Source of the DNA: Terebella lapidaria
Taxonomy: Eukaryota; Annelida; Polychaeta; Terebellida; Terebellidae
Reading direction: 5' to 3'
Assembly: GCA_949152475.1 (NCBI GenBank)
Contig: OX424568.1
Location: 19,133,667 to 19,197,666, forward strand
DNA length: 64,000 nt
Both the position numbers and the translations under genes were made by a program. The notes under the pieces were generated by a model. The model saw only the letters and a program-made list of their open reading frames with translations, made no database searches and had not been told where the DNA came from. This document shows, piece after piece, positions 1-10,696 of this stretch; position 1 is the first letter of the stretch, and each line of letters opens with the position of its first letter.

Positions 1-1923
1 ACCTTACAAATTTCCGGCACACTGCGATCGGCGAATATTGGCTTAAGAATGGTGAATTCATCTTACGTCATACTCCATCGAATGTCAAGCCCTATCCAAA
101 CAAATTCGGGTCTAAATCCTTTCGAGCCGATAGAAGGCAGGGACATCAGTTAACAGAGCTGGCATTAATCACTGCATCGATTTCAAACCTATGTTGACTG
201 TGGACTTTACATCCTGATCAGGTGTATAGTATGAGTCCGGTATTCAGAACGCGTATACTGGACGGAAAAGAGTATAGTGTGTAAAAAGAACGATCCCTAG
301 AAATGGTTCATCGTATGTACCTAATGGTTACATCTCCATTGACGTCCAATGGGTGATATCTCACTGATGAGGATATTATAGACAATCCTTGGCATGATAT
401 TGACACACTGTGATATGTGGATGAGCATGTCACAATGTATGCAAATATAAGCAAAGCTGGCAGATTGAGTTGTTTAACAAATGGGATGAATGTATTCATT
501 CAAACTTGCAGGAAATTTTCCGTCCACATCTTTCAACATAACTTCTAATCAACACTAGAACATTACGATTCTGATGTTGATAAGTAATTTGTGACGTCAT
601 GTGCTGCAGGATATTGATGTATCTACATTTTGGGGAACAAACGCCTGTACTACACGAAGGTGAAAACCTTCACATAACAGCACATTGGTCATCCACCACA
701 GTTTCACTATATTCCCCATTTGTGATCTCCGTTCTGTCTGCAAACATGCATTTTTACCAATTTCATTACAACTTCCATATGTATGAGATGCGGCATGAAA
801 AGCCTCTTTCACATTTGTCTAGGTGTTTTGAATGATGCCAAAACATTCACAGATACATTGGACATGAATAATTTATTACTATTCCCTCTCAAGAAGGCAA
901 TATCCTGTGTGATTTAAAAAGGATGAATCACTTTTGGTTGGTTCTTGAATATAGCAGCAGTGATAGCTTCATATCAATTCTGTGGAAAACCACATTACCA
1001 TAACATGGTAATATTGGCGTTATGGCTCATATGCTGGATATTGATCAATCTCTCTCTTCCTTGGTATCGCGCACGTAGTAGGATCATTAACCTGCGTGAG
1101 TATTTTCTCACAGTGCTACTAACCACTCCTTGTCATTTCAATATAATCATGCCATCCAACGTCAAACTGTACATATAACTAGCATATAGATCCCAACAAA
1201 ACGTGATGCTTGCTCGTGTTATAAGTAAAACTAATTATCAGTCAAAGTGTTACTATCAAACTGATATAGCCCTGGTCACTGTGTTGTCATTGCGTGCAGT
1301 TCACCACCGTGTCAGACACGTCGAACCCAATTCCCACCAGCAACACTCGCCGACACGATTCGGCTGCACGTTGCATCCAATCCCTTTCCTCGTCCCAGGC
1401 AAGATTCTGGCCTGAGGCAAGTGACGTTCCACGCCCGCACGATTGTGCCTGTCTGCAGTATAGAACCAGGAGCAACACAGCACCCCAAGTCAGAGACAGG
1501 TCACGCACCGACATCAGTTCACGGGAGGAGATCAGGAGATTGAAACAGAGAAGCACTGAACAGAAGTATTCTTCTGTGATAAGCACATAACAGCACAGAA
1601 CAGAATTAATCCGTGTGGCACCACATATATCTAATTGTCGTGCGTACACGTGTATCATCAAGGGTAGATGCGGATCATGGAATACATAAGGCTAGCCTAA
1701 CCATGATCTAAGTGAGTACATTTGAGGTAGGTACAATAACCGGTATACTGAACTAAATTATGAACGGCCAATGTCGATTAGCTTTTCTTTTGTACATAGG
1801 GCGTTTGTAAATAATTTCTGGAGATTACTAGTTCGTTTCATTGATATACAAGGAGTTCATTATGATAAATCTGACATGCCTCCCATTGTGGGTCATACAC
1901 TGTAACTGCACACTGATTTATCT
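1..1923. other. Non-genic stretch, no gene recognised
   Basis: Only short overlapping open frames occur here, the longest being about 124 codons on the minus strand at 1287-1661 and 98 codons on the plus strand over the same bases. None has a recognisable domain, and opposite-strand frames over the same GC-richer patch (about 1290-1600) are what base composition alone gives. An old dispersed repeat lies at about 50-560 and is listed separately. Confidence 0.6.
50..560 (+). repeat. Diverged dispersed repeat, copy 1
   Basis: Read by eye, this stretch aligns in the same orientation with 14190-14600. Shared blocks include CATACT.CATC..ATGTCAAGCC near 70, GGCAG...CATCA.TTA near 137, and ATATTGACACACTG near 398. 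The copies differ at many positions and by indels, so this is an old interspersed repeat. I do not recognise its family and its ends are approximate. Confidence 0.4.
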
Positions 1924-2440
1924 AACTCATTTACAATGTTTGTCGCCGATATTTTTGCGATGCTAAGGGGTATTGTTCTACATCTCGGCATATTTCACTT
2001 GTGAGTCAAACGGCAATTTTGTACCGAATTTCAGAATTCTATCACGGGAATTGTTGGCAATGTACTCCAATGTTGAATTTATCCCTGTTATTTATTTTCT
2101 GGGTCAGCACAAATCTTTGTACATTTGCTCGGTTTGTAGCAGTGCAATCTTTCGAAATCAAGATATTTGTGTAAAATACACCCCAATATGTCTTCTAGTC
2201 TAAAATTACAGTGACACTTCGAATCCCGTTGGACATAAACAGAACCATATCCTCGAATATGCTAGATTCCTGAGATCCCTTTTTGGGCTGAAATTTAACA
2301 TTGGTATATAGCCAAATTCTTCAATTTTTGCGATAGAAGTCTGAAATTTTGTACCAGTTTGCAGTTTGAGGCCCAGGTAAAGTATGCCACGTTCTAGATC
2401 GATACTATTCAGCATCGCGAAACAGAGTATATGCACAAGT
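1924..2440. repeat. Inverted repeat with about 150 bp arms
   Basis: The left arm (about 1930-2090) and the right arm (about 2285-2435) are imperfect reverse complements. Both contain a TTTGCGATGCTRA-like block, then GTCAAACGGCAATTTTGTACC (left) or its complement (right), then AATTTCAGA and a TCTATC block. A third diverged copy of the same arm is on the minus strand at 14440-14590. This fits a palindromic, MITE-like insertion or two opposed copies of one short interspersed repeat. The kinase gene begins about 65 bp to the right. Confidence 0.55.
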
Positions 2441-2465
2441 TAAAAATAATGTTTGTAAACATTTT

Positions 2466-2480
2466 ATACGCATTTTCCAG
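2466..2480 (+). promoter_or_regulatory. Possible 3' splice acceptor upstream of the kinase ORF
   Basis: A pyrimidine-rich stretch ends in TTTTCCAG at 2480, 23 bases before the first in-frame ATG at 2504. It would suit a 5' UTR intron acceptor, leaving the whole coding sequence in one exon. No transcript evidence is available, so this is inference from sequence only. Confidence 0.3.
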
Positions 2481-2503
2481 AATTTCGAGGTTTTACATTC
2501 GTC

Positions 2504-3787
2504 ATGATGCGTTGCAAAACGAGACACCTAACACTCTACCTCCTGGCTCCAGCTTGTGTGTTCCTCCACTGTGCACTTATCAGGTACGCAATGATTATGA
2601 CACCAAGTGCAGATCATCAGTATTCAAGGGATATCGTGAGTTCTTCAAGGAAATTGCATTACGTACGAACATCCGGAGAGACGAATTCCACGTTCAAGAG
2701 GTCTGGGTTTAATCGATCGTCCTCAAATATCATATCACAGCGTAGGGACCATCGCGGCGTAACCTTGAATATGGATGGACATAATACGAGAAAGGATAAT
2801 AAGCGACCACTCCCAAGCGTAATCTCTGTGATGGAAGTTCATAGTCGGTACAGATTCAGCTGTAGCAATGTTGATCGAATTAGGATAAGACAGAAGATAG
2901 GCCATGGAGTAACTAAACAAGTGTACCTCGGAAATTTCAATCAAGAAAAGTTTGCCGTCAAAATGGTGACACGTAATGTAATTGACGTGTCGTTTTGTGT
3001 GAAAGCCTTGGATAAATCAGACTTTGATCCCAAAAGTTATCGAGTGGAGAAAGAAAAGTGCAACATCTTCCCCAACATGAAACTTATGAAGGAAATATTA
3101 ATCTTGGAGCAGATCGCACATCCCAATTTACTTACTCTGCTGGGATATTGTGTCAGAAGTGAGGAGACAGAATCCACATCACTCGAAGAGCACGGCGTTA
3201 TAGCTGTGTATGAATATGGCCTGAGGTTTTACATCGATACTCTAGCATCGTGGCCTCTAAAACGTCGACTCCAGACGGTAATAGAACTAGCAGATCTGTT
3301 GGATTATCTTGAAAATTCCCCTCTGGGTTCTCTGAGGATATCAGATTTCAAGGAAGACCATTTCCTCATGCTAGACAACATAATCAAATTGACAGACCTT
3401 GATGATATTACAAGCCAGGAACCAAGATGTACAATTCCTCAAGTCATACGTCCACCAATGCCTATGGAAATTTCTGGCAAGAGAAATAATGTCACAAGCC
3501 AACCACACAAAGAACGCCTGAGTGATATTCCAGATCATGCAAAGCTCTGTCACTATGGATTGACTTGTCTTGGTGGGATATGTCCAGGACATAATGCTAA
3601 ATTCAACCTGGCGAATATGAACAGGATATTTTTCAAGACTCTTCTGTCGTTGACAGGCACGTTTGAATTTGGTGTTGGCATTGTAAATCAGTTGATATTT
3701 CTACAACATGACCTTGACATGCTGAGAATATCTGCTGGAGAAACAAAGATAAGAGCCTGGAAAATCATTCAATATCTATCTGGATGA
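2504..3787 (+). CDS. PKDCC/VLK-like secretory-pathway protein kinase
   Basis: An intact single-exon frame of 427 residues. PKDCC (VLK) is an atypical kinase of the secretory pathway that phosphorylates tyrosines on ER, Golgi and secreted proteins. Residues 9-28 are hydrophobic and suit a signal peptide or signal anchor. Residues 40-115 form a basic, Ser-rich stem with N-glycosylation sequons at N61 and N70; another lies at N329. The kinase fold starts near 120: glycine loop IGHGVTKQVY (132-141), ATP-lysine candidate K153 in AVKM, helix-C glutamate candidate E197, then HPNLLTLLGYC (206-216). The family's HRD substitute is LGSLRISDF (274-282, D281), and TDLDD (297-301) replaces DFG. A Cys-rich C-terminal segment (349-360) precedes a helical tail. 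Human PKDCC is somewhat longer, mostly at the N terminus. ATG codons at 2504 and 2507 are both possible starts. The lack of introns is unusual for the vertebrate gene and may reflect retroposition or intron loss. The exact branch within the PKDCC group is uncertain. Confidence 0.85.
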   Translation: MMRCKTRHLTLYLLAPACVFLHCALIRYAMIMTPSADHQYSRDIVSSSRKLHYVRTSGETNSTFKRSGFNRSSSNIISQRRDHRGVTLNMDGHNTRKDNKRPLPSVISVMEVHSRYRFSCSNVDRIRIRQKIGHGVTKQVYLGNFNQEKFAVKMVTRNVIDVSFCVKALDKSDFDPKSYRVEKEKCNIFPNMKLMKEILILEQIAHPNLLTLLGYCVRSEETESTSLEEHGVIAVYEYGLRFYIDTLASWPLKRRLQTVIELADLLDYLENSPLGSLRISDFKEDHFLMLDNIIKLTDLDDITSQEPRCTIPQVIRPPMPMEISGKRNNVTSQPHKERLSDIPDHAKLCHYGLTCLGGICPGHNAKFNLANMNRIFFKTLLSLTGTFEFGVGIVNQLIFLQHDLDMLRISAGETKIRAWKIIQYLSG

Positions 3788-4028
3788 TGCGCCAAAGCGT
3801 ATCAATGCATATTATTTCCTAAATAGTTGAGCGAAATATTCCCTTATTATAATTAATAGTACAAAATTGTTGTATCTTTCCAAGACACCCGTGATCTGTT
3901 TGTTGTTGGGGATTTAGGCCTAATAATAGTGGGTGCATGAATGGATCACAAACGCCAACTCTCACCTTTGTTCGCTGAAGTCTTGCTGTAATATGTATTA
4001 TTTACATTTTTATGAATTTTATTTAAAG

Positions 4029-4034
4029 AATAAA
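4029..4034 (+). promoter_or_regulatory. Poly(A) signal AATAAA
   Basis: A canonical AATAAA lies about 240 bp after the kinase stop codon in an AT-rich stretch, in the position expected for 3' end formation of that gene. It supports the kinase being a transcribed gene with a short 3' UTR. Confidence 0.55.
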
Positions 4035-4039
4035 AATCG

Positions 4040-4745
4040 ATATTAAATCAATTAATTGTTTTGGAATATTTGCATCGACCCACGATATCGAGACATGCAC
4101 ACTGTGAGGACATGCACTGGTGCCTCAACAACAGTGACGATGAAGGGTGGCAAGACAATTGCACACTTCACCCTCAGTTGAAAAGAACAGACTGTTCTCA
4201 TCCAGAACAGAAAGTGAACCACCTCGTCCATATGGAGTTCCCAGCACTAAACTCCATTGAAACTCCATGTTTCCGGAGGGAGTTGATTCTATTATACCAA
4301 CTGTGTCAGTGTATATCAGTGAATTCTGCGCTTTGCCCTCGAGTGTAATTGGCAGATGCATCAGACCTTTAATAGGCACACAGCCGTTACCAATTCCACA
4401 GAGCTAATAAGGTCCTGCAACTCGAACGAACGCAAGTCCGTGCTTAAACCACTCATCATGAGATTGACTTCCAGGTTGGGATCCATCAGGAATCATACCA
4501 GATTGCCCTTGAATGCAGGGTCAGATACCAGCAGGACTCGCAGACACTCACACAGACCAGCTCATCCCCAGAGGGGTCGTCCATGCAACTCTCAAAACAA
4601 ACTGGCCACTGCCATATAATTATATTCCTCGAACTTCATCTAGCGGTTCAATAAAAATCGTTGAGTTCCACAAGTTTCATGATTTTCAAAACAATTGTAA
4701 CTGTTTTTATGAATACGTCAATTTCCCTATAAAAACAGAGTGAAG
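4040..4745. other. Intergenic stretch with possible coding relic
   Basis: The bases from about 4060 to 4620 are GC-richer than their surroundings and have open frames on both strands of up to 95 codons. The minus-strand frame (4125-4379) looks most protein-like in composition, but I cannot assign a family. It could be a decayed transposon-derived piece or chance. Nothing here is supported as a gene. Confidence 0.3.
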
Positions 4746-4791
4746 ATGAACCCTGATAATGGTAATGAAAAGATACGGAAGAGTGGTAAGT
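4730..4791 (+). promoter_or_regulatory. Candidate TATA box, short first exon and splice donor
   Basis: TATAAAA (4730-4736) is followed by an ATG at 4746 that opens 13 full codons, ending at a consensus donor G|GTAAGT (GTAAGT at 4786-4791). The arrangement could be the start of a gene, but a TATA box only 10 bp before the ATG is too close for ordinary initiation. No downstream exon can be recognised. It may be chance. Confidence 0.15.
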
Positions 4792-5609
4792 TTCAGCCTC
4801 GAAATGTGTTTATCTTTTATATGTTACTGTTATGTGTTAAAGTCATAGTAGCAAGGTACCATTATATGGGTTTATTCCTGTTCGGATAAAGGCATTGTGG
4901 ACATTTGGTGATAAAAAAGATGTTCGCGGTAATTGGTAATTAATAACAGCGACATATACATGTAATCGAGTATAATGAGTCGGTATTGCAATCGCCTTCT
5001 CATGCCGATGAAAAAAATAGCTTCGGCAGTTTCCGTAATCGTGACGTCAGTTGAGGCAAAACGTGCTTTGATGGCTGGCCAAAAACGTAAAACACGTAAT
5101 TTGGGCGGTCAGCTCAAAGATAGAAAACCACTCCAAAATGCATGAGATTCAAAAGAAAACACGTGAAAACCAACAGATACTGGACATCTTGCAGTTCAAC
5201 AAACCTCCCTTCTGGGAGAATGAATAGTACTGATTCTAAATATCAAGACAAGAAATGCCGTATCCCAACCATCTCACCCGTTCACTTGAATTGTCAAACA
5301 TACACAACGAGAATGAATATGCGACATGCAGTTTACCTTGTTGGCTACATGTACTTTCAGTACTGCCTCAAATGACGTCACAAACCACGTGACCCATACT
5401 AAAATCGTGATCAAAATCTTCGGCAATTTACGGAAGGAGTGCCTATTTGATTCAATATATCGAAACCCATTGATTGTATTTGTAAAATTCGTTCGAATTT
5501 ACAGATAACTATTCATAATGGACTAAATGAAAAGCACTTTCATCGGCATGCTACTAGGTCTTTAACAAGAGCAACACTTCACAGGATATTTCCGTGTGAA
5601 TCACAACTC
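4792..5609. other. Non-genic stretch, nothing recognised
   Basis: AT-rich sequence with short frames of at most 77 codons that show no recognisable protein family. I see no RNA gene or repeat boundary in it. Confidence 0.6.
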
Positions 5610-6121
5610 AATGGACTAGTTCATAGAATTTCCCGCCAAATTTTACTGAGCGTTCCCGAAAAGATCAGACAGCCGACCAATGACTGCTGCGCGCAGATTT
5701 TGAACCGAAAGTGTCAACAACGGTAATCACTTCATTTCATCTGCATTGAGTACTCACCATACCTTTCGAATAATCAGCTGATATGACTGTGTGAACCACA
5801 CATAGACAATCTACACGTTATTATGTTGTTATATCTGAAGTTTAGATGAGTTTATTGGAAATAGTCGCCGGCAACGACATTGCACTTTTCCAACCGACAA
5901 ATATCACGAGCAAAACTTATAACCACGTCCGTGAGAGTCTTAAGCTTTGCATGCTGACTCCCGCATGTGTTTTCATACACTTCGGGGTTTCCCGTTATCT
6001 ATGTGGTTACACTTGTTGCCTCGGACAACGCGCGCAGCTCTGATTGGTTCGTTTGAAACTAGTTTCAAAGAGTTTTCCGAAGATCAGCCCATGGCGGGGA
6101 AATTCTGTGAACTAGTCCATT
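5610..6121. repeat. Promoter-like imperfect inverted repeat
   Basis: The left arm (5610 to about 5732) and right arm (about 6003-6121) are imperfect reverse complements. Both outer ends read AATGGACTAGTTCA. Both arms then carry a TTTCCC/TTTCCCC-GCC block, an AAGATCAG-type block, a CCAAT motif and a GCGCGC-rich block. The left arm contains TTTCCCGCCAAA (5629-5640), which matches the E2F-site consensus. About 270 bp lie between the arms. It could be a MITE-like insertion or a duplicated, head-to-head promoter segment. No flanking duplication was seen. Confidence 0.55.
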
Positions 6122-6690
6122 CCAAAATCGGCCAGATACAAAAATTGTGATGTACTTTTAGCTAATACATATATTGGGTGTAGATGATTTGGAAACATCA
6201 AATCGCATTCAAGACATTATTTGTACACATATATTTTATTACACTGATACTATTGCAGTCCACTGGACAGAGGAAGAGAACTAGCTATAAAAGATCACTT
6301 CCACAGCTTTTTCGAGAGTAACATGAACAATAAACACAAATAGTAAGTATTCGAACCAATCGTGCTTATATTTGCGACTCGTCGATCTGGTTTCTACAAC
6401 AAAGACACCGGTTCATCTCTGTTACGAAATTCGATGGAGGATTTTTGTTCAGGAGGAAACCTATTGGTGAGTATTCCCGTCCGCGACAGTCTGAGCTGAA
6501 ACAAGATATATCTCGAAATCCGAACAAAAATTTCAATGAAAGGAAAATTGCCAGGACAAAAATCGTGAAAACCATCACTGAAATGAAATAGTTGTATCCT
6601 CAGAAGAAGGTTGGATTTCGATCAATAATCCTGTAGTTTTAATCGATTTTACACATTTTTTCGTAATAGGGCAGATTCGATCATGATTTG
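6122..6690. other. Non-genic stretch, nothing recognised
   Basis: AT-rich sequence between the inverted repeat and the 4 kb element. One 70-codon minus-strand frame (6366-6578) has no recognisable family. Confidence 0.55.
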
Positions 6691-6691
6691 T

Positions 6692-6696
6692 ATAAT
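6692..6696. repeat. Possible target-site duplication, left copy
   Basis: ATAAT immediately precedes the element end AGTCAGGAGGAA, and the same five bases follow the other end at 10692-10696. Five bases in AT-rich DNA could match by chance, and the exact breakpoints are ambiguous by one base. Confidence 0.5.
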
Positions 6697-7372
6697 AGTC
6701 AGGAGGAATATTGAGCATATGGCACTCAAGGTGAAAATGTAGTACAGACTTTTTCTATCGATTGATATGGCTTCATAATGGTCTAAGACAACCTTTTTCA
6801 GAGGGTGTGTAAAATTTTCTCCCGGGCTAACTTTTTGATGGCCTTTTTCAAAATGGCCGACATCGAAAATTAGGTATTTTAGGAAAAAAAAAATTATCCT
6901 CCCGGCATGATGCTTTTGGTCTATTAAGGTGACATTTAGTTATATGGAGATATATTCTTCATAACAATACTAATAATACCGATTCAAACGTCCCGAAAAT
7001 GGAAAAAATCCAAGATGGCCGCCAAATTCTCGCCATTTTTACATGAATGCTCATAACTTCCTGCCAAATTGAGATAGGAAGCCAAATTTGGTGTCTAAGC
7101 CTGGGTTTTGGGGATTTTGGGGATTCCAAATAAATAAGCAGTTTCATGATTGGATGGTTCGAAGATGCTCAGAATCCAAGATGGCTGCCAGACGATAGCT
7201 CGATTTCGCAAATAAGCGCCAATAACCGTCACATATTCAAAATAAGAAGGCAATTTTGGTGGCCATTCCTGGGGTTTGGGGTATGAGAGTGCTACCTGAA
7301 GAAATACTTTTGTGTGTAGATGGTGATTGGCCAGTTTAAAGCTATCCAACTGTCCAAAAGCCAAGATAAGGA
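6697..7372 (+). repeat. Left terminal inverted repeat
   Basis: This pairs with 10033-10691. It contains two diverged sub-repeats of roughly 155-165 bp, starting near 7005 and 7165. Each runs from ATCCAAGATGGC through a GCCAAATTTGG/GGCAATTTTGG block to GGGGTTTGGGG-like G-rich sequence. Three ATGGC motifs in a YY1-like context (AAATGGCCGAC near 6852, CCAAGATGGCCGCC near 7011, CCAAGATGGCTGCC near 7176) may be transcription-factor sites. Confidence 0.85.
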
Positions 7373-7549
7373 CTCATTAATAAAACACATGCAAACAAAC
7401 CTGTTAATTAGCACTCACTCGCACTTCAAAATAAACAGTACCACTACCAGGCATAATTTTTTTCCGAGCAATCAAACCCAAGTATATTATATCAGGCATA
7501 TCAATACCAAGTATATTATATTAGGCATTTAAACCATATAACAGCTGCC

Positions 7550-9960
7550 AGAATGTTTGATCAGATAGTAAAAAAAACTCTTGAAATTGATGATCACTTC
7601 ACCATCAAATCAAATTGGCAAAGTCTGTGACTACTTTGTTTCAATTGAGTTTCTACGAGGAGATTGGCCTCACATTGGTACTTACATTCACTGCCTTTTC
7701 TGAGTATAAAATCCTCCTAAGCTGGACAAATAACTTGATGAGGAAGTTGTTGACGTTATTAACAAATATATCAACACAGAGGACGTTGATTAGACGAGAT
7801 ACAGCAAGTTACATGACATTATAAATGATGTTCAGCTTCATTTCAAGAATTATACAAAGTCATGCAAGAAGGGTAACAGGACCCACAGGTTCAGGTTATC
7901 CCGTCCACCTTCTTGTCATCCCAGCAGACACTGATCCAGATGAGTGAAAAAACGCTGCTGAAGAACAAGCCTGGAATATTATAGCCTCCACGTAAATGGT
8001 TGTACATAAACATAAACACAAAGACTGATGGGTAAGTCAGTGCAAATCAAAACCCTTTGAAAGCCTGGAATCCTAATTTTGACTCACAATATGTTGTTGA
8101 TGCATACGCCTGCATTCGATATATTGTGTCATATTATTGCAACAAGAAGCAGAGTGAAGATGGTCCGCTCCTTCATGAAGAACCATGCAGAGCACAACAT
8201 GCTGGGATAAGACAGACGATAAGCTACAATGACTAGGCAAAACATACCTGACCAACAGGGAGATGAGTGTCATGGAGGCTATTTACAAGGCCACAGGCAC
8301 ACCTCTCAAAAACTGTAGTCGGCATGTTGTTTGGATACTTGCTGATCCGACAAGTACCAGACTGACACTTCCATTCTTACTGCTGGGCCACTGAGATTCA
8401 GGTATTGATTACGTGTGGCTACACTGTATATCTGTACTAGACAGGTACATGTACATGTACTATGCACGCCCTCCTATAGATATTCTCAAAGACCTGTCTG
8501 GTTGAAATTGTATCCCTCTTCAATGTTGATAGTAAACCAGGTAGAGATTATGAACCATCTGAAGAAAATTCTACCCATAACAACGACAACCGGTCCAATG
8601 TTCCATATGCTTCATCGAAGTTGGCTGGGAATAAATGATAGATTTGAAGACGGAAATCTTTCAGTAAAGCTTGCACATCTGTAGGGACAGTGAGAAACAT
8701 TATCAGAATCTCATGGTTCTTTATCTTAACCACTTTGAAATGGATTTAAATGAGTGGGAGCATTTCCTACTATGGCAAAAGGACAAGCATCAGCAACATT
8801 ACTAGAGAAAAGCAAGCGCTATTTGGAAATAATATCAAAGAGGTTGAAGTAGCTATGAAGAGATCCGAGAAAATCATCTTGCAGAAGATGCCTTGGCACA
8901 CATTGCCCCAGCAAGTGGCGGCTGGACGCTTGGAAACAAAAGCCAACCTAGATGACGCTTACCTCGAGGACATCAGTTTGGAAGACCTGCCAGATTGAGT
9001 GGCCTGCCTCGGAGCTCCAACACCAAGATGGGCTCAGTTGTCAGTAGAGCACTGCATCTTGGCAATCCCATAGAATCAGGCTCAAGTTCTCATGCAGTGC
9101 ATGAACAATATGCAAGGGAAAGTCTTCATTCATACTCGCTAGTGGTGCATCGATAAGATGAATGGAAAATGTCTGGGGACTTTCAATATATTGGTAAAGG
9201 AAAGTTTTATATCATCAAGGCTCTGATGTGTGGCTGCAACTGGCAAAGAAGCATTTACCATCAGTGGCGGAACCATGCTTCCATGCAAAGGGGTGTGGGA
9301 CAAAAGTATATACCACTTGCTGAAGAACTCATCACTGCCCCCAAAGGTTAGGTTTCAAAACCTCGAGCTGATAATCATTGATGGGATCTCAGCAGAGGCT
9401 TGCTGAATTTCATCAGAGGTCGTCTGGATCAACTAATGAGAAACAAAAGTTCTTCATGATTCTGGCAGTCAGTGATTTTATCCACTGCCGCATGTAAGAG
9501 GACAAATGCTGAGACCCAGCTGCCCTTGCAGAGCCTTGGGACAACTTCAAGGTTACTACTTTGACCGACATAATGAGACACAAAAATGACAAATCGTTTT
9601 CGGAGATGTTGAATCATAGAGCTCTGAAAATTAGGAGATGCTTAAGGATCACAGATCCAAGCAGATGTACTTCATGTGTTTTCTTTCCAGAAAGTTGCTG
9701 CTGCAGACTGATTCTTTGAACAGACAGAAATCGAAGATTGTGGCTGTGAATGTTATCGAGAATATATCTGGCTTGAAGAAGAATACAACACCTGTACCCA
9801 TTGAATGCAACCTTTCTGCTAATGTTACACTCTGTAAGGGCTCCATGGTGACTATGATGAGCAATCCCAATGTCGAGGATGGTCTGGTGAGGATGGTCTG
9901 GTGAGAGTCTGGTCAGACCTCCCGAGGAGTTGGCTCAGAAATATTTTTGTTCTGTCTGAT
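7550..9960 (+). pseudogene. Broken PIF1-like helicase region inside the element
   Basis: Plus-strand segments in this interval resemble a transposon-encoded PIF1-family (superfamily 1B) DNA helicase. A Cys/Arg/Pro-rich patch lies near 7855-7930. A region near 8060-8330 resembles the conserved block that precedes the helicase domain in such proteins. A helicase-like part follows (about 9160-9620), and a C-terminal-like patch lies near 9800-9900. The copy is clearly broken, with many interruptions spread across it. The match is from memory of the family, so the helicase identity is probable and the element type is open. Confidence 0.6.
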
Positions 9961-10032
9961 AGTGGTTGATTCTGTTGATTTTGTCCGAGTGGGTGCTATC
10001 AGACGGGTTCGTTTACATGTTTCACATTAATT

Positions 10033-10691
10033 AATGGTTATCTTCGCCTTTGAACACCTATAAATTGGCCAGTTACCATCTACACACAAGAGTATTTCTT
10101 CAAGTAGCACCCTCATACCCCAAAGCCCAGGACTGGCCACCAGAGTTGGCTTGTTATCTTGATATATATGTCGGTCATTGGTGCTTATTTGCGAAATCGG
10201 GCTAAAATTTGGCAGCCATCTTGGATTCTGAGCAGCTTCAAACCATCCAATCACAAAACTGGTTATATATTTGAAATCCTCATACCCCAAAACCCATGGT
10301 CAAACACCAAAATTGGCTTCTCATCTCAATTTGGCAGGAAGTTATGAACATTTGTGAAAAAATGGCAAGAATTTGGCGGCCATCTTGGATTTTTCCCATT
10401 TTCGGGGCATTTGAATCGGTATTATTAGTATTGTTATGAAGAATATATCTCCATATAACTAAATGTCACCTTAATAGACCAAAAGCATCATGCCAGGAGG
10501 ATAATTTTGTTTTTTTTCCTAAAATACCAAATTTTAGATGTCGGCCATTTTGAAAAAGGCCATAAAAAAGTTAGCCCGGGAGAAAATTTTACACACCTCT
10601 GAAAAAGGTTGTCTTAGACCATTATGAAGCCATATCAATCGACAGAAAAAGTCTACTACGTTTCCACCCTGTGTGAAATTTCCTCCTGACT
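10033..10691 (-). repeat. Right terminal inverted repeat
   Basis: Reverse complement of 6697-7372, ending in TTCCTCCTGACT at 10691. It has the same two internal sub-repeats and the same ATGGC motifs. Substitutions relative to the left copy are scattered rather than clustered, which suggests age and not a recent rearrangement. Confidence 0.85.
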
Positions 10692-10696
10692 ATAAT

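Larger units (their letters stand above)
6697..10691. mobile_element. 4.0 kb element with long terminal inverted repeats
   Basis: The element is bounded by AGTCAGGAGGAA at the left and its reverse complement at the right. The terminal inverted repeats are about 660-675 bp and cover 6697-7372 and about 10033-10691. They remain easily alignable, with scattered substitutions and small indels. A likely 5 bp duplication, ATAAT, flanks it. The interior (about 7373-10032) holds a broken helicase-like region. Long inverted repeats with AGT...ACT ends recall Polinton-type termini, but I see no capsid, integrase or polymerase part, and foldback-type DNA transposons are an alternative. The superfamily is unassigned. 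The divergence between the repeats suggests an old, inactive copy. Confidence 0.85.

Noticed and set aside
1287-1661. 124-codon minus-strand frame
   Set aside because: It overlaps a 98-codon plus-strand frame, has no domain, and lies in a GC-richer patch where stops are rarer.
4061-4619. Overlapping frames of 84-95 codons on both strands
   Set aside because: Some protein-like composition on the minus strand, but no family can be named and no exon structure is supported.
8445-8460. 16 bp perfect palindrome GTACATGTACATGTAC
   Set aside because: It is a short run of a TACATG repeat and can arise by simple slippage. There is no partner site or conservation to test.
6697-10691. Firm assignment to Polintons from AGT...ACT ends
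   Set aside because: No diagnostic Polinton part was seen, and the apparent duplication is five rather than six bases. Left unassigned.
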